A stretch of 64,000 bases of DNA, from positions 372,001 to 436,000 of the forward strand of contig NZ_JBHSLA010000003.1 in assembly GCF_042657385.1 (NCBI RefSeq). Reading direction: 5' to 3'. Numbering within the stretch: position 1 is the first letter of the stretch; every line of letters begins with the position of its first letter. This document shows positions 8,434-17,217 of the stretch, piece after piece. Made by a program: the position numbers and the translations under genes. The notes beneath the pieces are model-generated. The model saw nothing but the letters and a program-made list of their open reading frames with translations. It was not told where the DNA came from and made no database searches. This DNA comes from Algorimicrobium hallyeonense. GTDB lineage: Bacteria; Bacteroidota; Bacteroidia; Flavobacteriales; Flavobacteriaceae.

Positions 8434-8464
8434 AGGAATATACTAGATAATGGTGAAACAAAGT

Positions 8465-8496
8465 AAAAGCTTTCAATGTATATTGGAAGCTTTTTT
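8465..8496. terminator. Bidirectional terminator between convergent genes
   Basis: AAAAGCTTTCAAT (8465-8477) pairs with ATTGGAAGCTTTT (8482-8494), one G-U pair, loop of 4, with A- and T-tracts on both sides. It serves the receptor gene on the plus strand and the cco operon on the minus strand, overlapping the last codons of the latter. Confidence 0.85.
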
Positions 8497-9196
8497 AATG
8501 ACAATCTATTTCACTTGACACATTTTCAACAATTGGAGCAGGCGAGAGGTAAGGTATGCCCAACCCTAAACCACGAAGAATAAATAACAACCCAATAATT
8601 ACAACGAAAATCGGAATGGCTTTTTGAATACGCTGTTTAATGGTTGCATTTAAAAATTTTCCTAAATAGATAGCGGTGGTCATTAATGGAACAGTTCCAA
8701 TTCCAAATAAGGACATATAAAGTGCGCCTTGAAAGGCATTCGCACTAGCTAAAGAGCCAAAAACGGCCATATAAACTAAACCACAAGGAAGAAAACCGTT
8801 AAGAAAACCAATAGTTAAAAACGTATCGGCTGTTTTCTTTTTAAGGGCAGCTCCCAAACCAGATTTAATTTTTGAAATGACTTTATGTAGCGGTTTCGAA
8901 AAGTTGTATTTATTGAATGTCTTATAAGGAATAAGAATGGCAACAATCATTAAAACTCCTATAATAATAGAGAGTTGTTGTTGGAGTCCAAAAATATATA
9001 AGCTTTTGCCAATAAGGCCAAAAACAAGTCCAATTAAACTATAAGCCAGAATACGCCCAAAATGATATAGAGTAATTTGCGTAACTTTTCGAGTGGAATT
9101 ACTGCGGTCTACGGGTAGCATAAAGGCAATAGGTCCACACATACCAACGCAGTGAAAACTACCTAGTAAGCCCAATATAAGTGCTGACCATAACAT
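8495..9196 (-). CDS. TauE/SafE- or DsbD-like membrane protein at the end of the cco operon
   Basis: 233 residues, about six membrane segments. The N-terminal motif GSFHCVGMCGP (His15, Cys16, Met19, Cys20) and the later GFLNGFLPCGLVY are hallmarks of the family annotated as sulfite exporter TauE/SafE or cytochrome biogenesis membrane protein (UreH/DsbD-like). Members sit next to ccoGHIS in many bacteria. The Cys/His/Met motif suggests copper transport for cbb3 assembly, but a reductant-transfer role is equally possible. It starts one base after the ccoH stop, so it is co-transcribed. Confidence 0.85.
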   Translation of the reverse strand: MLWSALILGLLGSFHCVGMCGPIAFMLPVDRSNSTRKVTQITLYHFGRILAYSLIGLVFGLIGKSLYIFGLQQQLSIIIGVLMIVAILIPYKTFNKYNFSKPLHKVISKIKSGLGAALKKKTADTFLTIGFLNGFLPCGLVYMAVFGSLASANAFQGALYMSLFGIGTVPLMTTAIYLGKFLNATIKQRIQKAIPIFVVIIGLLFILRGLGLGIPYLSPAPIVENVSSEIDCH

Positions 9197-9197
9197 G

Positions 9198-9644
9198 CTA
9201 GTATCTTATTTCTTTCTTGAAGCGATATGCATTTCCGTTATATTCCCAATCAATAATTAAATTCCAACGTCCACCTAATAATTTATCTTCCGGAATAAGC
9301 ATGTTTTGAGTCGTTAAAGAAATGGGTACCTCAAAATCAAACTTCTTATTGGATGGTCTGTATAAAATTACATTTCCTGATATCTCTGAAGCATTTAAAG
9401 AATCTGGGAAGCTTATAAGAATACCTTCTTCACTTTGTGTTACACGTACATTTTGGGCTAATTTATTGCCCTTTTGCTCACGCGCCATATTACCTTCAAC
9501 CTTTAATTCTTGTTGGTAGTAATCTTCGGTTACTAAATCGTGTTGATAGGTATCATCTACACTCATTTTAATTACAAAAAACATGATAAAGGCAATAAAC
9601 CCTATCAATGCTAACACCATACCAGTACCCCAATTTATTTTCAT
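9198..9644 (-). CDS. ccoH: CcoH (FixH), cbb3 oxidase assembly protein
   Basis: 148 residues: one N-terminal membrane segment (about 8-28), then a periplasmic beta domain. The motif DLVTEDYYQQEL after the membrane segment and the closing GGRWNLIIDWEYNGNAYRF are typical of the FixH/CcoH family. CcoH acts in assembly and stability of cbb3 oxidase. It lies between ccoG (49 bases upstream) and the TauE-like gene. Confidence 0.9.
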   Translation of the reverse strand: MKINWGTGMVLALIGFIAFIMFFVIKMSVDDTYQHDLVTEDYYQQELKVEGNMAREQKGNKLAQNVRVTQSEEGILISFPDSLNASEISGNVILYRPSNKKFDFEVPISLTTQNMLIPEDKLLGGRWNLIIDWEYNGNAYRFKKEIRY

Positions 9645-9693
9645 AATAGACTCCGTAAAACGGTTTTTTTAATATTAATTGCAAGCTACACGT

Positions 9694-11118
9694 TTAATTA
9701 TAACTTCGTGGACCTAGAAAGTTCACCGTTTCAGTTTCAATAAGGTCATCGTTGCTATATACTTCGATCATTAAACGGTTTTTATCGCCACTTAAATCTT
9801 TCTGATCGATTTCAATAAACAAAGTTCCTTGCACTAAACCTTGAGGTGGAACATTAAAGGTATCCGAATTAGAGACAACTTTAATCGTGCCTTCAAATTT
9901 TCTTAATTTAAAGTGAATATTTTCAATTTCTCTCGTTGTTTTATTTACTAGCTTATAAGTAAAAACATTACTAATAATAGTGCCTTCTTTATGTTCATAT
10001 AATTGACCTGGAAGTCGTAATATATTGGCTTCAACTTCGTTACGCAGCAATAGCATACCAGACAAAAGTCCAACTAGAATTGTTAAAACAGCTATATAAC
10101 CTTTTAATCTTGGTGTTAATTTAAATTTTTCTTTTTTCTCAATTTCATCTTCACTAGCATAGCGAATTAAACCTTTAGGAAGGTTAATACTTTCCATAAT
10201 ATGATCGCATTCATCAATACATGCTGTACAGTTAACGCACTCTAGCTGTGTACCGTTTCTAATATCGATACCTGTTGGGCAGACATGCACACATTGTAAA
10301 CAATCAATACAATCACCATAACCTAATGCTTCACGATCTTCATTTTTTCGGAATTTCTTTCTACCATTTTCAGCTTCACCACGTTTATGGTCATAAGCAA
10401 CAACTATGGATTTATTATCTAGCAACACACCTTGCAGGCGACCGTAAGGACAAGCAATAATACAAACTTGTTCTCTGAACCAGGCAAAAACAAAATAGAA
10501 AACAGCTGTAAAGATTAATAATGGAAATAAGGTTCCTAAATGTTCGGATGGTCCATCTGCTATATATCTTAAAAGCTTATCACTACCTATTAAATAAGCT
10601 AAAAATATGTTTGCAATTAAAAATGAAATAATTAAAAATATGAACCACTTAAGTAAACGTTTTTTTATTTTTTCAGCATTCCAAGGCTGTTTATCTAATT
10701 TGCGTTGTTTGTTTCTATCGCCATCTATCCAATATTCAATTCGTCTAAAAACCATTTCCATAAAAATGGTTTGTGGACAAATCCATCCACAAAAAATACG
10801 ACCAAAACCTACGGTAAATAGGGCAATAAAAATAACACCTATTAACATAGATATTACAAATAGGTAGAAATCCTGTGGCCAAAAAGGAAATCCAAAAATA
10901 TTAAAACGACGTTCTAAAATGTTAAACAATAAAAACTGATTTCCATTTATTTTTATAAAAGGAGCAGCAAATAGAAAGGCCAACAAAGCATAACTTACTA
11001 TTTTACGCCATTCGTAATACCGACCACTAGGTTTTTTTGGATAAACCCATGCGCGTTTACCTTGGTCATCTAATGTGCCAATAGTATCTCTAAACGATTC
11101 GTTTTCTGGGCTTTCCAC
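9694..11118 (-). CDS. ccoG: CcoG (RdxA/FixG), ferredoxin-like cbb3 assembly protein
   Basis: 474 residues with about five membrane segments. It carries the CxxxCP motif CGWICPQT, a second CxxxCP motif (CIIACPYG) and two 4Fe-4S ferredoxin motifs, CIDCLQCVHVCPTG and CVNCTACIDECD. The C-terminal third is a periplasmic immunoglobulin-like domain. Homologues reduce Cu(II) to Cu(I) for the cbb3 copper centre. It follows ccoP after about 80 bases on the minus strand with no terminator seen. Confidence 0.95.
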   Translation of the reverse strand: MESPENESFRDTIGTLDDQGKRAWVYPKKPSGRYYEWRKIVSYALLAFLFAAPFIKINGNQFLLFNILERRFNIFGFPFWPQDFYLFVISMLIGVIFIALFTVGFGRIFCGWICPQTIFMEMVFRRIEYWIDGDRNKQRKLDKQPWNAEKIKKRLLKWFIFLIISFLIANIFLAYLIGSDKLLRYIADGPSEHLGTLFPLLIFTAVFYFVFAWFREQVCIIACPYGRLQGVLLDNKSIVVAYDHKRGEAENGRKKFRKNEDREALGYGDCIDCLQCVHVCPTGIDIRNGTQLECVNCTACIDECDHIMESINLPKGLIRYASEDEIEKKEKFKLTPRLKGYIAVLTILVGLLSGMLLLRNEVEANILRLPGQLYEHKEGTIISNVFTYKLVNKTTREIENIHFKLRKFEGTIKVVSNSDTFNVPPQGLVQGTLFIEIDQKDLSGDKNRLMIEVYSNDDLIETETVNFLGPRSYN

Positions 11119-11199
11119 TGTTGTTTATTTTAGGTTATTGTTTTTATAGATAACAGAAATCACCAAACTATTTTAGTTCCATGATTTCTGTTAATTGTA

Positions 11200-12087
11200 T
11201 TATTCTGCTGCATCGTCTTTCCAAATATCCCCTTCAGCTTCTTTTGGGTTAGCTGCTGTTGTACCTTGAAATGTTAACACATAACTTGATACTTGTGCCA
11301 TTTCAAGAGGAGATAAACTCTGCTTCCATGCAATCATTCCTTTTCCGGCTCGACCACCTTCTGCAACCGTTTTAAATACATTTTTAATACCGCCGCCTAA
11401 AATCCAGTGTTCATCAGTCAGGTTTGGTCCAATACCACCACCACCATCAGCCATGTGGCAGGCCACACAGTTAACTTCAAATAGGGCTTGTCCAGCGCTT
11501 AAATCGGCTGCACCTGTTAAGACTTCTACTGTATTAGCATCGACTAAATTTTTTGCGGTTCGTTTATATTCTTCAATATCAATAGCTGCTTGGGCATATT
11601 CAGAATTCAATTCATCGTACTGGTTTTCACCATCAAAAACATGATATCTCACTAAATAAACCGCTGCAAATACAATAGAAGCATAAAAACTATAAATCCA
11701 CCAAGGCGGTAAGTTGTTATCCAACTCTCTAATGCCATCATAATTATGATCTAATATAATGTCATGTTCCTCTTCCATTGGTTTGGAATCTAGTGATTTG
11801 GTGTATAGTTTTTTAAACCATATAACAAATTTAGATGTACTTTCTTTTTTAGCATCATATCGTGCTTTTGCCGCTTCGTCTAAACTCTGGTATAAAATAT
11901 TACCCATTGAGCTCACAATAGCTTCAATCCCTATTAATAATATTAATACAAATATTAAAAATAGCATAACTAGTGGTTGTTCAATAAAGGCTGGTTGGCT
12001 ACCAGATTCTATAAAGAATTCTGCTAGTCCAGCAATTAAGAAAAATATAATAGGTATCCTTATCCAAGCTGGAATTGATTGTCTCAT
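11200..12087 (-). CDS. ccoP: CcoP, cbb3 oxidase cytochrome c subunit, single haem motif
   Basis: 295 residues. Two hydrophobic segments near the N-terminus (about 9-23 and 38-58) precede the canonical CcoP N-terminal domain, HNYDGIRELDNNLPPWW (114-130), and its own membrane helix (131-147). Only one haem c motif, CVACH (207-211), is present, whereas proteobacterial CcoP normally has two. The extra N-terminal helices make up the length. It takes electrons to the CcoN catalytic subunit. The start overlaps the ccoQ stop by 4 bases. Confidence 0.93.
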   Translation of the reverse strand: MRQSIPAWIRIPIIFFLIAGLAEFFIESGSQPAFIEQPLVMLFLIFVLILLIGIEAIVSSMGNILYQSLDEAAKARYDAKKESTSKFVIWFKKLYTKSLDSKPMEEEHDIILDHNYDGIRELDNNLPPWWIYSFYASIVFAAVYLVRYHVFDGENQYDELNSEYAQAAIDIEEYKRTAKNLVDANTVEVLTGAADLSAGQALFEVNCVACHMADGGGGIGPNLTDEHWILGGGIKNVFKTVAEGGRAGKGMIAWKQSLSPLEMAQVSSYVLTFQGTTAANPKEAEGDIWKDDAAE

Positions 12088-12272
12088 AGTTCTTCGTGGT
12101 TTTGGTTGTTATCTAATGGTATATTGCTGACAGTTTCTATGTAATCTTTTTTTGCGGTTACAACCCACCAAAATAAGACTACAAAAAAGATGAAAAATAT
12201 TAGCAAAGAGATAATCGGGTAAATCTCGATTCCCTCCATACTGTCCATGTGATTTTTTACAAACTTTAACAT
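12084..12272 (-). CDS. ccoQ: CcoQ, small cbb3 oxidase subunit
   Basis: 62 residues with a single membrane segment rich in Phe/Trp (about 19-41) and a charged tail. Size, topology and position between ccoNO and ccoP identify it as CcoQ, which stabilises the complex. It overlaps ccoP by 4 bases and begins 16 bases after the ccoNO stop. Confidence 0.85.
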   Translation of the reverse strand: MLKFVKNHMDSMEGIEIYPIISLLIFFIFFVVLFWWVVTAKKDYIETVSNIPLDNNQNHEEL

Positions 12273-12288
12273 CGTTTATTTTATTAGA

Positions 12289-14463
12289 TTATTCTTCGAA
12301 ATCAGTTACATTAATATCTGTTCCTAATCGTTGCATGTATGCAATTACGGCTACAATTTCACGATTACGCATTTCAACAAAATCTTCGCCACCTGCAGCT
12401 TTTTCAGCCTCATACGTGGCTGCGAAATCAGGATCAGCATATAAATTCTGTTCAATTTTTGTTCCTTGCTCCAACATGTTTTCTTGTGCGTTGGCAATGT
12501 CCTCTTCTGTATATGGTACACCTAAAGTAACCATGGCTTCCATTTTATTTTCTGTAATGGACTTGTCTAATTTATTGGTAATAAACCATTTGTATGATGG
12601 CATAATAGAACCGGAAGAGGTACTTTGCGGATCATAGAAGTGATTAAAATGCCAATTGTCTGAATATTTTCCACCTATTCGATGTAAATCTGGACCTGTA
12701 CGCTTACTTCCCCATAGGAATGGGTGGTCATAAACAAACTCTCCAGCTTTGGAGTAGTCACCATAGCGTTCTACTTCACTTCTAAATGGTCTTACCATTT
12801 GAGAGTGACAACCTACACAACCTTCACGGATGTATATATCACGACCTTCTAATTCCAAAGGAGTATATGGTTTCACGCTACTAATTGTAGGTATATTGGA
12901 TTTAACCATAATGGTCGGTACTATTTGGACAATACCACCAATTAATATAGCAATGGTTGCATAAATTGTTAATCTAACTGGTTTTCTTTCTAACCAAGAG
13001 TGCCATCCTTCGCCACCCACACGGCTTTTAGAAACATTTTGCAAAGCTGGAGCTTCAGCTAATTCATCCGTAACTTTACTACCATTTTTAGCAGTAATAA
13101 TAACGTTATAGACTAATACTAACATACCTGTTAGGTAAAGTGTACCTCCAATGGCACGCATCCAATACATAGGCATTATTTCAGTAACGGTTTCTAAAAA
13201 GTTACCATAAACTAAAGTCCCATCTGGGTTAAATTGCTTCCACATACTTGCTTGTGTAAATCCAGCAACATATAATGGTAAGGCATACATAATGATACCT
13301 AAAGTACCAATCCAGAAATGGAAATTAGCTAAACCAATGGAGTGTAATTTTGTTTTAAATAAGCGAGGTATTAACCAATAAATCATACCGAAAGCCAAGA
13401 ATCCGTTCCAAGCTAATGCGCCTACGTGAACGTGCGCAATAATCCAGTCGGTAAAATGGCCAATGGCGTTTACATTTTTTAAAGACAGCATGGGGCCTTC
13501 AAAAGTTGCCATACCGTAACCCGTAATAGCCACCACCATAAATTTTAAAACAGGATCTGTACGTACTTTATCCCAAGCACCACGAAGCGTTAATAGTCCG
13601 TTAATCATTCCACCCCAAGATGGCATTAATAACATAACAGAAAACGCCACACCTAAATTTTGTGCCCATTCTGGAAGTGCTGTGTATAATAAGTGGTGGG
13701 GTCCAGCCCAGATATATATAAAAATTAATGACCAGAAGTGAATAATGGACAAACGATAAGAATATACAGGTCTGTTAGCCGCTTTAGGAACAAAATAATA
13801 CATTAAACCTAAAAATGGTGTTGTCAAGAAAAATGCTACAGCATTATGTCCATACCACCATTGCACCAATGCATCCTGAACACCTGCGTATACAGAGTAA
13901 CTTTTAAAAGCACTAACAGGCACTTCTAAACTGTTAAAAATATGAAGTACGGCAACTGTTACAAACGTCGCTATATAAAACCAAATAGCAACATATAAAT
14001 GTCGTTGTCTACGCTTAATCATAGTTCCAATTAAATTGGCACCAAACACAACCCAAACTACAGCAATGGCAATATCAAAGGGCCATTCAAGCTCGGCATA
14101 TTCTTTAGATGTTGAAAAGCCTAATGGTAATGTTATGGCCGCACCAACAATAATAAGTTGCCAACCCCAAAAGTTAATTTTACTTAAAACATCGCTATAC
14201 ATTCTCGCTTTTAAAAGTCGTTGTGTTGAGTAGTAAACACCGGCAAAAATGGCATTACCAACAAAAGCGAAAATTACTGCATTGGTGTGTAACGGTCTTA
14301 ATCTACCAAAACTTAACCACGAAATTCCATCGGTTAAGTTGGGAAATAAAAACATAAATGCTAAAAGTAAGCCTACAAGCATACCTACAACTCCCCAAAA
14401 CATGGTGGCATAGAGGAAATTTTTAACGACCTTGTTGTCGTAATAGAATTGTTGTACTTCCAT
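12289..14463 (-). CDS. ccoNO: CcoNO, fused catalytic and cytochrome c subunits of cbb3 oxidase
   Basis: 724 residues. Residues 1 to about 480 are CcoN, the haem-copper oxygen-reducing subunit with twelve membrane helices; haem and CuB ligand candidates are visible (His59, His206, His256-257, His336, His344, His346). After a linker a new membrane helix (about 497-519) begins CcoO, with haem c motif CVGCH (549-553) followed by SQMVRPF and later GTGP-like GSKRTGPDLHRIGG. The two are separate genes in proteobacteria; fusion is usual in Bacteroidota. It reduces O2 at high affinity in the inner membrane. Confidence 0.96.
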   Translation of the reverse strand: MEVQQFYYDNKVVKNFLYATMFWGVVGMLVGLLLAFMFLFPNLTDGISWLSFGRLRPLHTNAVIFAFVGNAIFAGVYYSTQRLLKARMYSDVLSKINFWGWQLIIVGAAITLPLGFSTSKEYAELEWPFDIAIAVVWVVFGANLIGTMIKRRQRHLYVAIWFYIATFVTVAVLHIFNSLEVPVSAFKSYSVYAGVQDALVQWWYGHNAVAFFLTTPFLGLMYYFVPKAANRPVYSYRLSIIHFWSLIFIYIWAGPHHLLYTALPEWAQNLGVAFSVMLLMPSWGGMINGLLTLRGAWDKVRTDPVLKFMVVAITGYGMATFEGPMLSLKNVNAIGHFTDWIIAHVHVGALAWNGFLAFGMIYWLIPRLFKTKLHSIGLANFHFWIGTLGIIMYALPLYVAGFTQASMWKQFNPDGTLVYGNFLETVTEIMPMYWMRAIGGTLYLTGMLVLVYNVIITAKNGSKVTDELAEAPALQNVSKSRVGGEGWHSWLERKPVRLTIYATIAILIGGIVQIVPTIMVKSNIPTISSVKPYTPLELEGRDIYIREGCVGCHSQMVRPFRSEVERYGDYSKAGEFVYDHPFLWGSKRTGPDLHRIGGKYSDNWHFNHFYDPQSTSSGSIMPSYKWFITNKLDKSITENKMEAMVTLGVPYTEEDIANAQENMLEQGTKIEQNLYADPDFAATYEAEKAAGGEDFVEMRNREIVAVIAYMQRLGTDINVTDFEE

Positions 14464-14468
14464 AATTT

Positions 14469-14657
14469 TTAATTAGTCTTTTTGGTTTTAATAGTTTGTT
14501 TTTGGTTTTCTTTTACGAGTTCATCTTCAAATAGCATTCTGACAGATGGTGTATAATCATCATCAAATTGACCGCTTCTTACTGCCAAAACAAAAGCAAT
14601 AAAAAAGCCAATGGCCACTACGATGCTGATACTCAATAATATGTATATAACACTCAT
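14469..14657 (-). CDS. ccoS: CcoS, cbb3 oxidase maturation protein
   Basis: 62 residues. One N-terminal membrane segment followed by the diagnostic motif VRSGQFDDDYTPSVRMLFED of CcoS. CcoS is needed for cofactor insertion into CcoN. It is the first gene of the operon behind the FNR-type site at 14704-14725, and starts 28 bases after the -7 box furthest base on the minus strand. Confidence 0.93.
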   Translation of the reverse strand: MSVIYILLSISIVVAIGFFIAFVLAVRSGQFDDDYTPSVRMLFEDELVKENQKQTIKTKKTN

Positions 14658-14677
14658 ACCTGATAGAAGTTATGGTT

Positions 14678-14685
14678 CAAAAATA
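14678..14685 (-). promoter_or_regulatory. -7 element of the ccoS-ccoNO-ccoQ-ccoP-ccoG-ccoH operon
   Basis: Minus strand TATTTTTG matches TAnnTTTG. It lies about 20 bases upstream of the ccoS start and its centre is 33 bp from the centre of the palindrome at 14704-14725. Confidence 0.6.
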
Positions 14686-14703
14686 CTGTCTTAATATACT
14701 CAA

Positions 14704-14725
14704 AAATATGATAAAAATCATATTT
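14704..14725. promoter_or_regulatory. FNR-type palindrome upstream of ccoS
   Basis: Perfect inverted repeat AAATATGAT-AAAA-ATCATATTT with 9-bp arms. The inner ATGAT-N4-ATCAT resembles the FNR site TTGAT-N4-ATCAA. Centre 14714.5, 33 bp upstream of the -7 box centre on the minus strand. It lies in the gap between the ccoI stop and ccoS. Confidence 0.75.
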
Positions 14726-14737
14726 GTTTATTTTTAA

Positions 14738-17110
14738 TCATTCTAATTTCCTACCAATAACATTGGTTGCAACCGTAGTAAAAACCACAATACTTATAGA
14801 ACTTAATGGCATTAAAATAGCGGCAATAACAGGCTCTAATTGTCCAGTAACCGCAAAGTACAACCCTATTATATTATATACAAATGAGAGGGCAAAACTC
14901 CACTTAATAATTTTTATAGCTTGTTTGGATGCTTTTATATATTGGTGTAATTGATTGAATTTGGATGCGTCTAAAATGGCGTCACAAGCAGGCGAAAAGA
15001 CATTCACATTCTCTGAAATAGCTATGCCAACTTCGCTTTGTGCCAATGCACCAGCATCATTTAACCCGTCGCCAATCATGAGCACTTTAGCGCCTTCAGA
15101 TTGATGATATTTAATATAATCCAATTTATCATCTGGTTTTTGATTAAATATCAATTTAGTTTTAGTGGGTAATAATTTTTTTAAGTTTTCCAATTCACCG
15201 GCATTATCCCCCGAAAGGATAACTAAATCATACTCATGTTTTAAGCTATTAAACAATTTGGATAATCCTTTTCTATAACTATTATAAAAGGTGTATTTTC
15301 CTTTGTATTGGTTGTTACTGTTAATATGAACTGTGGTATTCAGTATGGATTTATCTTGTTTGAAGCCAACAAAACTGGCGGAACCAATTTTCATCGTATC
15401 ATTTTGATGTGTACTTTCAATACCTTGACCTAAATGTTCTTCAAAATGGTTTAATGTTATGATATCATGCTCATCTAAAATATCATAAAGTGTACGGCTC
15501 AACGGATGGTTTGAACCTCGCAAGGTATTCTTTAAAAGGATTTCCTCTGACGTGGATAATGCATCACCATCATAGGTGGCGGAACTTTGCTTATTGGAAG
15601 TAATAGTTCCTGTTTTATCGAAAATAATGGTATTTATAGCTACTAATTGTTCAATAACAGATGCGTTTTTGAGGTAGAATTTCAACTTGCCAAAAATCCG
15701 TAATAAATTTCCTAAGGTAAAAGGCGCGGAAAGGGCAATAGCACATGGACAAGCAATAATTAAAACAGCTGTAAAGACATTCATGGCTTTGGATGAATCT
15801 ACAAGTAACCAATAGGTGGTTGCTATAAATGCAATACTTAAAACTGCAATTGTAAAACGCTTACTAATAGTATTAGTTAAGTTTGTAAAGCTGTCTTGTT
15901 TATTTTTATTAAAAACATCATTACTCCATAACTGTGTTAAATAACTTTGCTCCACAGATTTTAAAGCTTCCATTTCAATAACACCAGTGGTTTGTTTCCC
16001 TCCAGCGAAAAGTTTATCGCCAGAATTTTTAGTTATGGCATCAGACTCTCCTGTAACAAAACTATAATCAATTTTTGCTTTGCCATTTATTAAAATGCCA
16101 TCAACCGGAATTAATTCTTGATTCCTAATAAGAAGGCGATCTCCTTTCTCAATATCATAAACTTGAATTGGTGTTTCTATACCATCCAAAATTTTTGTAA
16201 TTGCAATAGGAAAATAGGATTTGTAATCTCTTTCAAAAGAAAGAAATGAATAAGTTTTTTGTTGAAAAAACCGGCCTAGCAATAGGAAAAATACCAATCC
16301 TGTTAAGCTGTCAAAAAATCCAGAACCGATATCTAATATAATTTCAACGGTACTTCTTATGAATAATACCGCCAGACCTAGTGCTATGGGAACATCAATA
16401 TTTAAAAGTACAGAGCGCAGTCCTTTATAAGCTGATGTAAAATAATCGCGCCCAGCATAAAAAACAACAGGCAATGAAAACGCAAACATAAGCCACCTAA
16501 AAACGTGTTTATATTGCTCTAGCCAAAATTCGCCCACTTCAAAATACTCTGGAAATGATAAAAACATAACGTTTCCAAAAGAAAACCCCGCAATACCGAG
16601 CTTGTAAATTAGCGAACGATTAATATTTTCCTTACCCGTTTTGAAATCATTTAAGGAAATATAGGGTTCGTACCCAATAGCACTTAAAAGCAAAACCACC
16701 TCTTTTAAAGAAAAATTTTCGGTATTATATGTTATACGAACATTCTTTTTGCCAAAATTAACTTGAGAAGCTGTAATGTTATTATTGAGTTTGTTTAGGT
16801 TTTCTAATATCCAAATACACGAACTACAATGTATATGCGGAATATACAAGGTGACAATTTGAATACGTCCATCATTAAATTCCGTGAGTTTTTCAATAAT
16901 GTTTTCTTTTGATAAAAAGTCATATTTGCCCTGAATTTCTTTCGGTGCAGAACCTGGTGATGCTTGTAAGTCGTAATAACAGGTTAAGTCGTTTTCTGAA
17001 AAAATTTCATAAACCGTTTTACAGCCATTACAACAAAATAATTTTTCGTCGTAAGTGATTTGTTCTGAATCGCATATATCACCACAGTGGAAACATTTGT
17101 GTTGTTCCAT
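14738..17110 (-). CDS. ccoI: CcoI/CopA2-type copper P1B-ATPase
   Basis: The ATG at 17110 is preferred over 17155, because the added residues look non-coding and the -7 box lies inside them; this gives 790 residues. N-terminal Cys-rich region (MEQHKCFHCGDIC, then CCNGCK), a heavy-metal-associated domain with CSSC, then the P-type core: CPC metal channel (IIACPCAIA), phosphorylation motif DKTGT and hinge GDGLNDA. CcoI/FixI exports copper to the periplasm for cbb3 (and possibly NosZ) assembly. It has its own promoter with an FNR-type site, divergent from the regulator gene. Confidence 0.93.
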   Translation of the reverse strand: MEQHKCFHCGDICDSEQITYDEKLFCCNGCKTVYEIFSENDLTCYYDLQASPGSAPKEIQGKYDFLSKENIIEKLTEFNDGRIQIVTLYIPHIHCSSCIWILENLNKLNNNITASQVNFGKKNVRITYNTENFSLKEVVLLLSAIGYEPYISLNDFKTGKENINRSLIYKLGIAGFSFGNVMFLSFPEYFEVGEFWLEQYKHVFRWLMFAFSLPVVFYAGRDYFTSAYKGLRSVLLNIDVPIALGLAVLFIRSTVEIILDIGSGFFDSLTGLVFFLLLGRFFQQKTYSFLSFERDYKSYFPIAITKILDGIETPIQVYDIEKGDRLLIRNQELIPVDGILINGKAKIDYSFVTGESDAITKNSGDKLFAGGKQTTGVIEMEALKSVEQSYLTQLWSNDVFNKNKQDSFTNLTNTISKRFTIAVLSIAFIATTYWLLVDSSKAMNVFTAVLIIACPCAIALSAPFTLGNLLRIFGKLKFYLKNASVIEQLVAINTIIFDKTGTITSNKQSSATYDGDALSTSEEILLKNTLRGSNHPLSRTLYDILDEHDIITLNHFEEHLGQGIESTHQNDTMKIGSASFVGFKQDKSILNTTVHINSNNQYKGKYTFYNSYRKGLSKLFNSLKHEYDLVILSGDNAGELENLKKLLPTKTKLIFNQKPDDKLDYIKYHQSEGAKVLMIGDGLNDAGALAQSEVGIAISENVNVFSPACDAILDASKFNQLHQYIKASKQAIKIIKWSFALSFVYNIIGLYFAVTGQLEPVIAAILMPLSSISIVVFTTVATNVIGRKLE

Positions 17111-17135
17111 AAAATTTGCCCATTTATACCTTTTG

Positions 17136-17143
17136 CAAAGGTA
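17136..17143 (-). promoter_or_regulatory. -7 element of ccoI
   Basis: Minus strand TACCTTTG matches TAnnTTTG. Centre 17139.5, 32 bp from the centre of the FNR-type site at 17165-17178. It supports the ccoI start at 17110. Confidence 0.6.
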
Positions 17144-17164
17144 AAATATAAGCATTGATTTAAT

Positions 17165-17178
17165 ATGATTTTTGTCAT
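17165..17178. promoter_or_regulatory. FNR-type operator between ccoI and the regulator gene
   Basis: ATGAT-TTTT-GTCAT, a TGAY-N4-RTCA palindrome. Spacing to the ccoI -7 box fits class II activation. For the divergent regulator, whose candidate -7 box is at 17187-17194, the site is only 19 bp from the box centre and covers the -33 region, which would fit autorepression. Confidence 0.65.
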
Positions 17179-17186
17179 GTATTGTG

Positions 17187-17194
17187 TATTTTTG
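17187..17194 (+). promoter_or_regulatory. -7 element of the FNR-like regulator gene
   Basis: TATTTTTG matches TAnnTTTG and lies 23 bases upstream of the ATG at 17218. Confidence 0.5.
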
Positions 17195-17217
17195 ATGTTA
17201 ACTTATTTTAGGCTGAT

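Noticed and set aside
17111..17155. Longer N-terminus of CcoI
   Set aside because: It would contain the predicted -7 box of its own promoter and is not conserved-looking.
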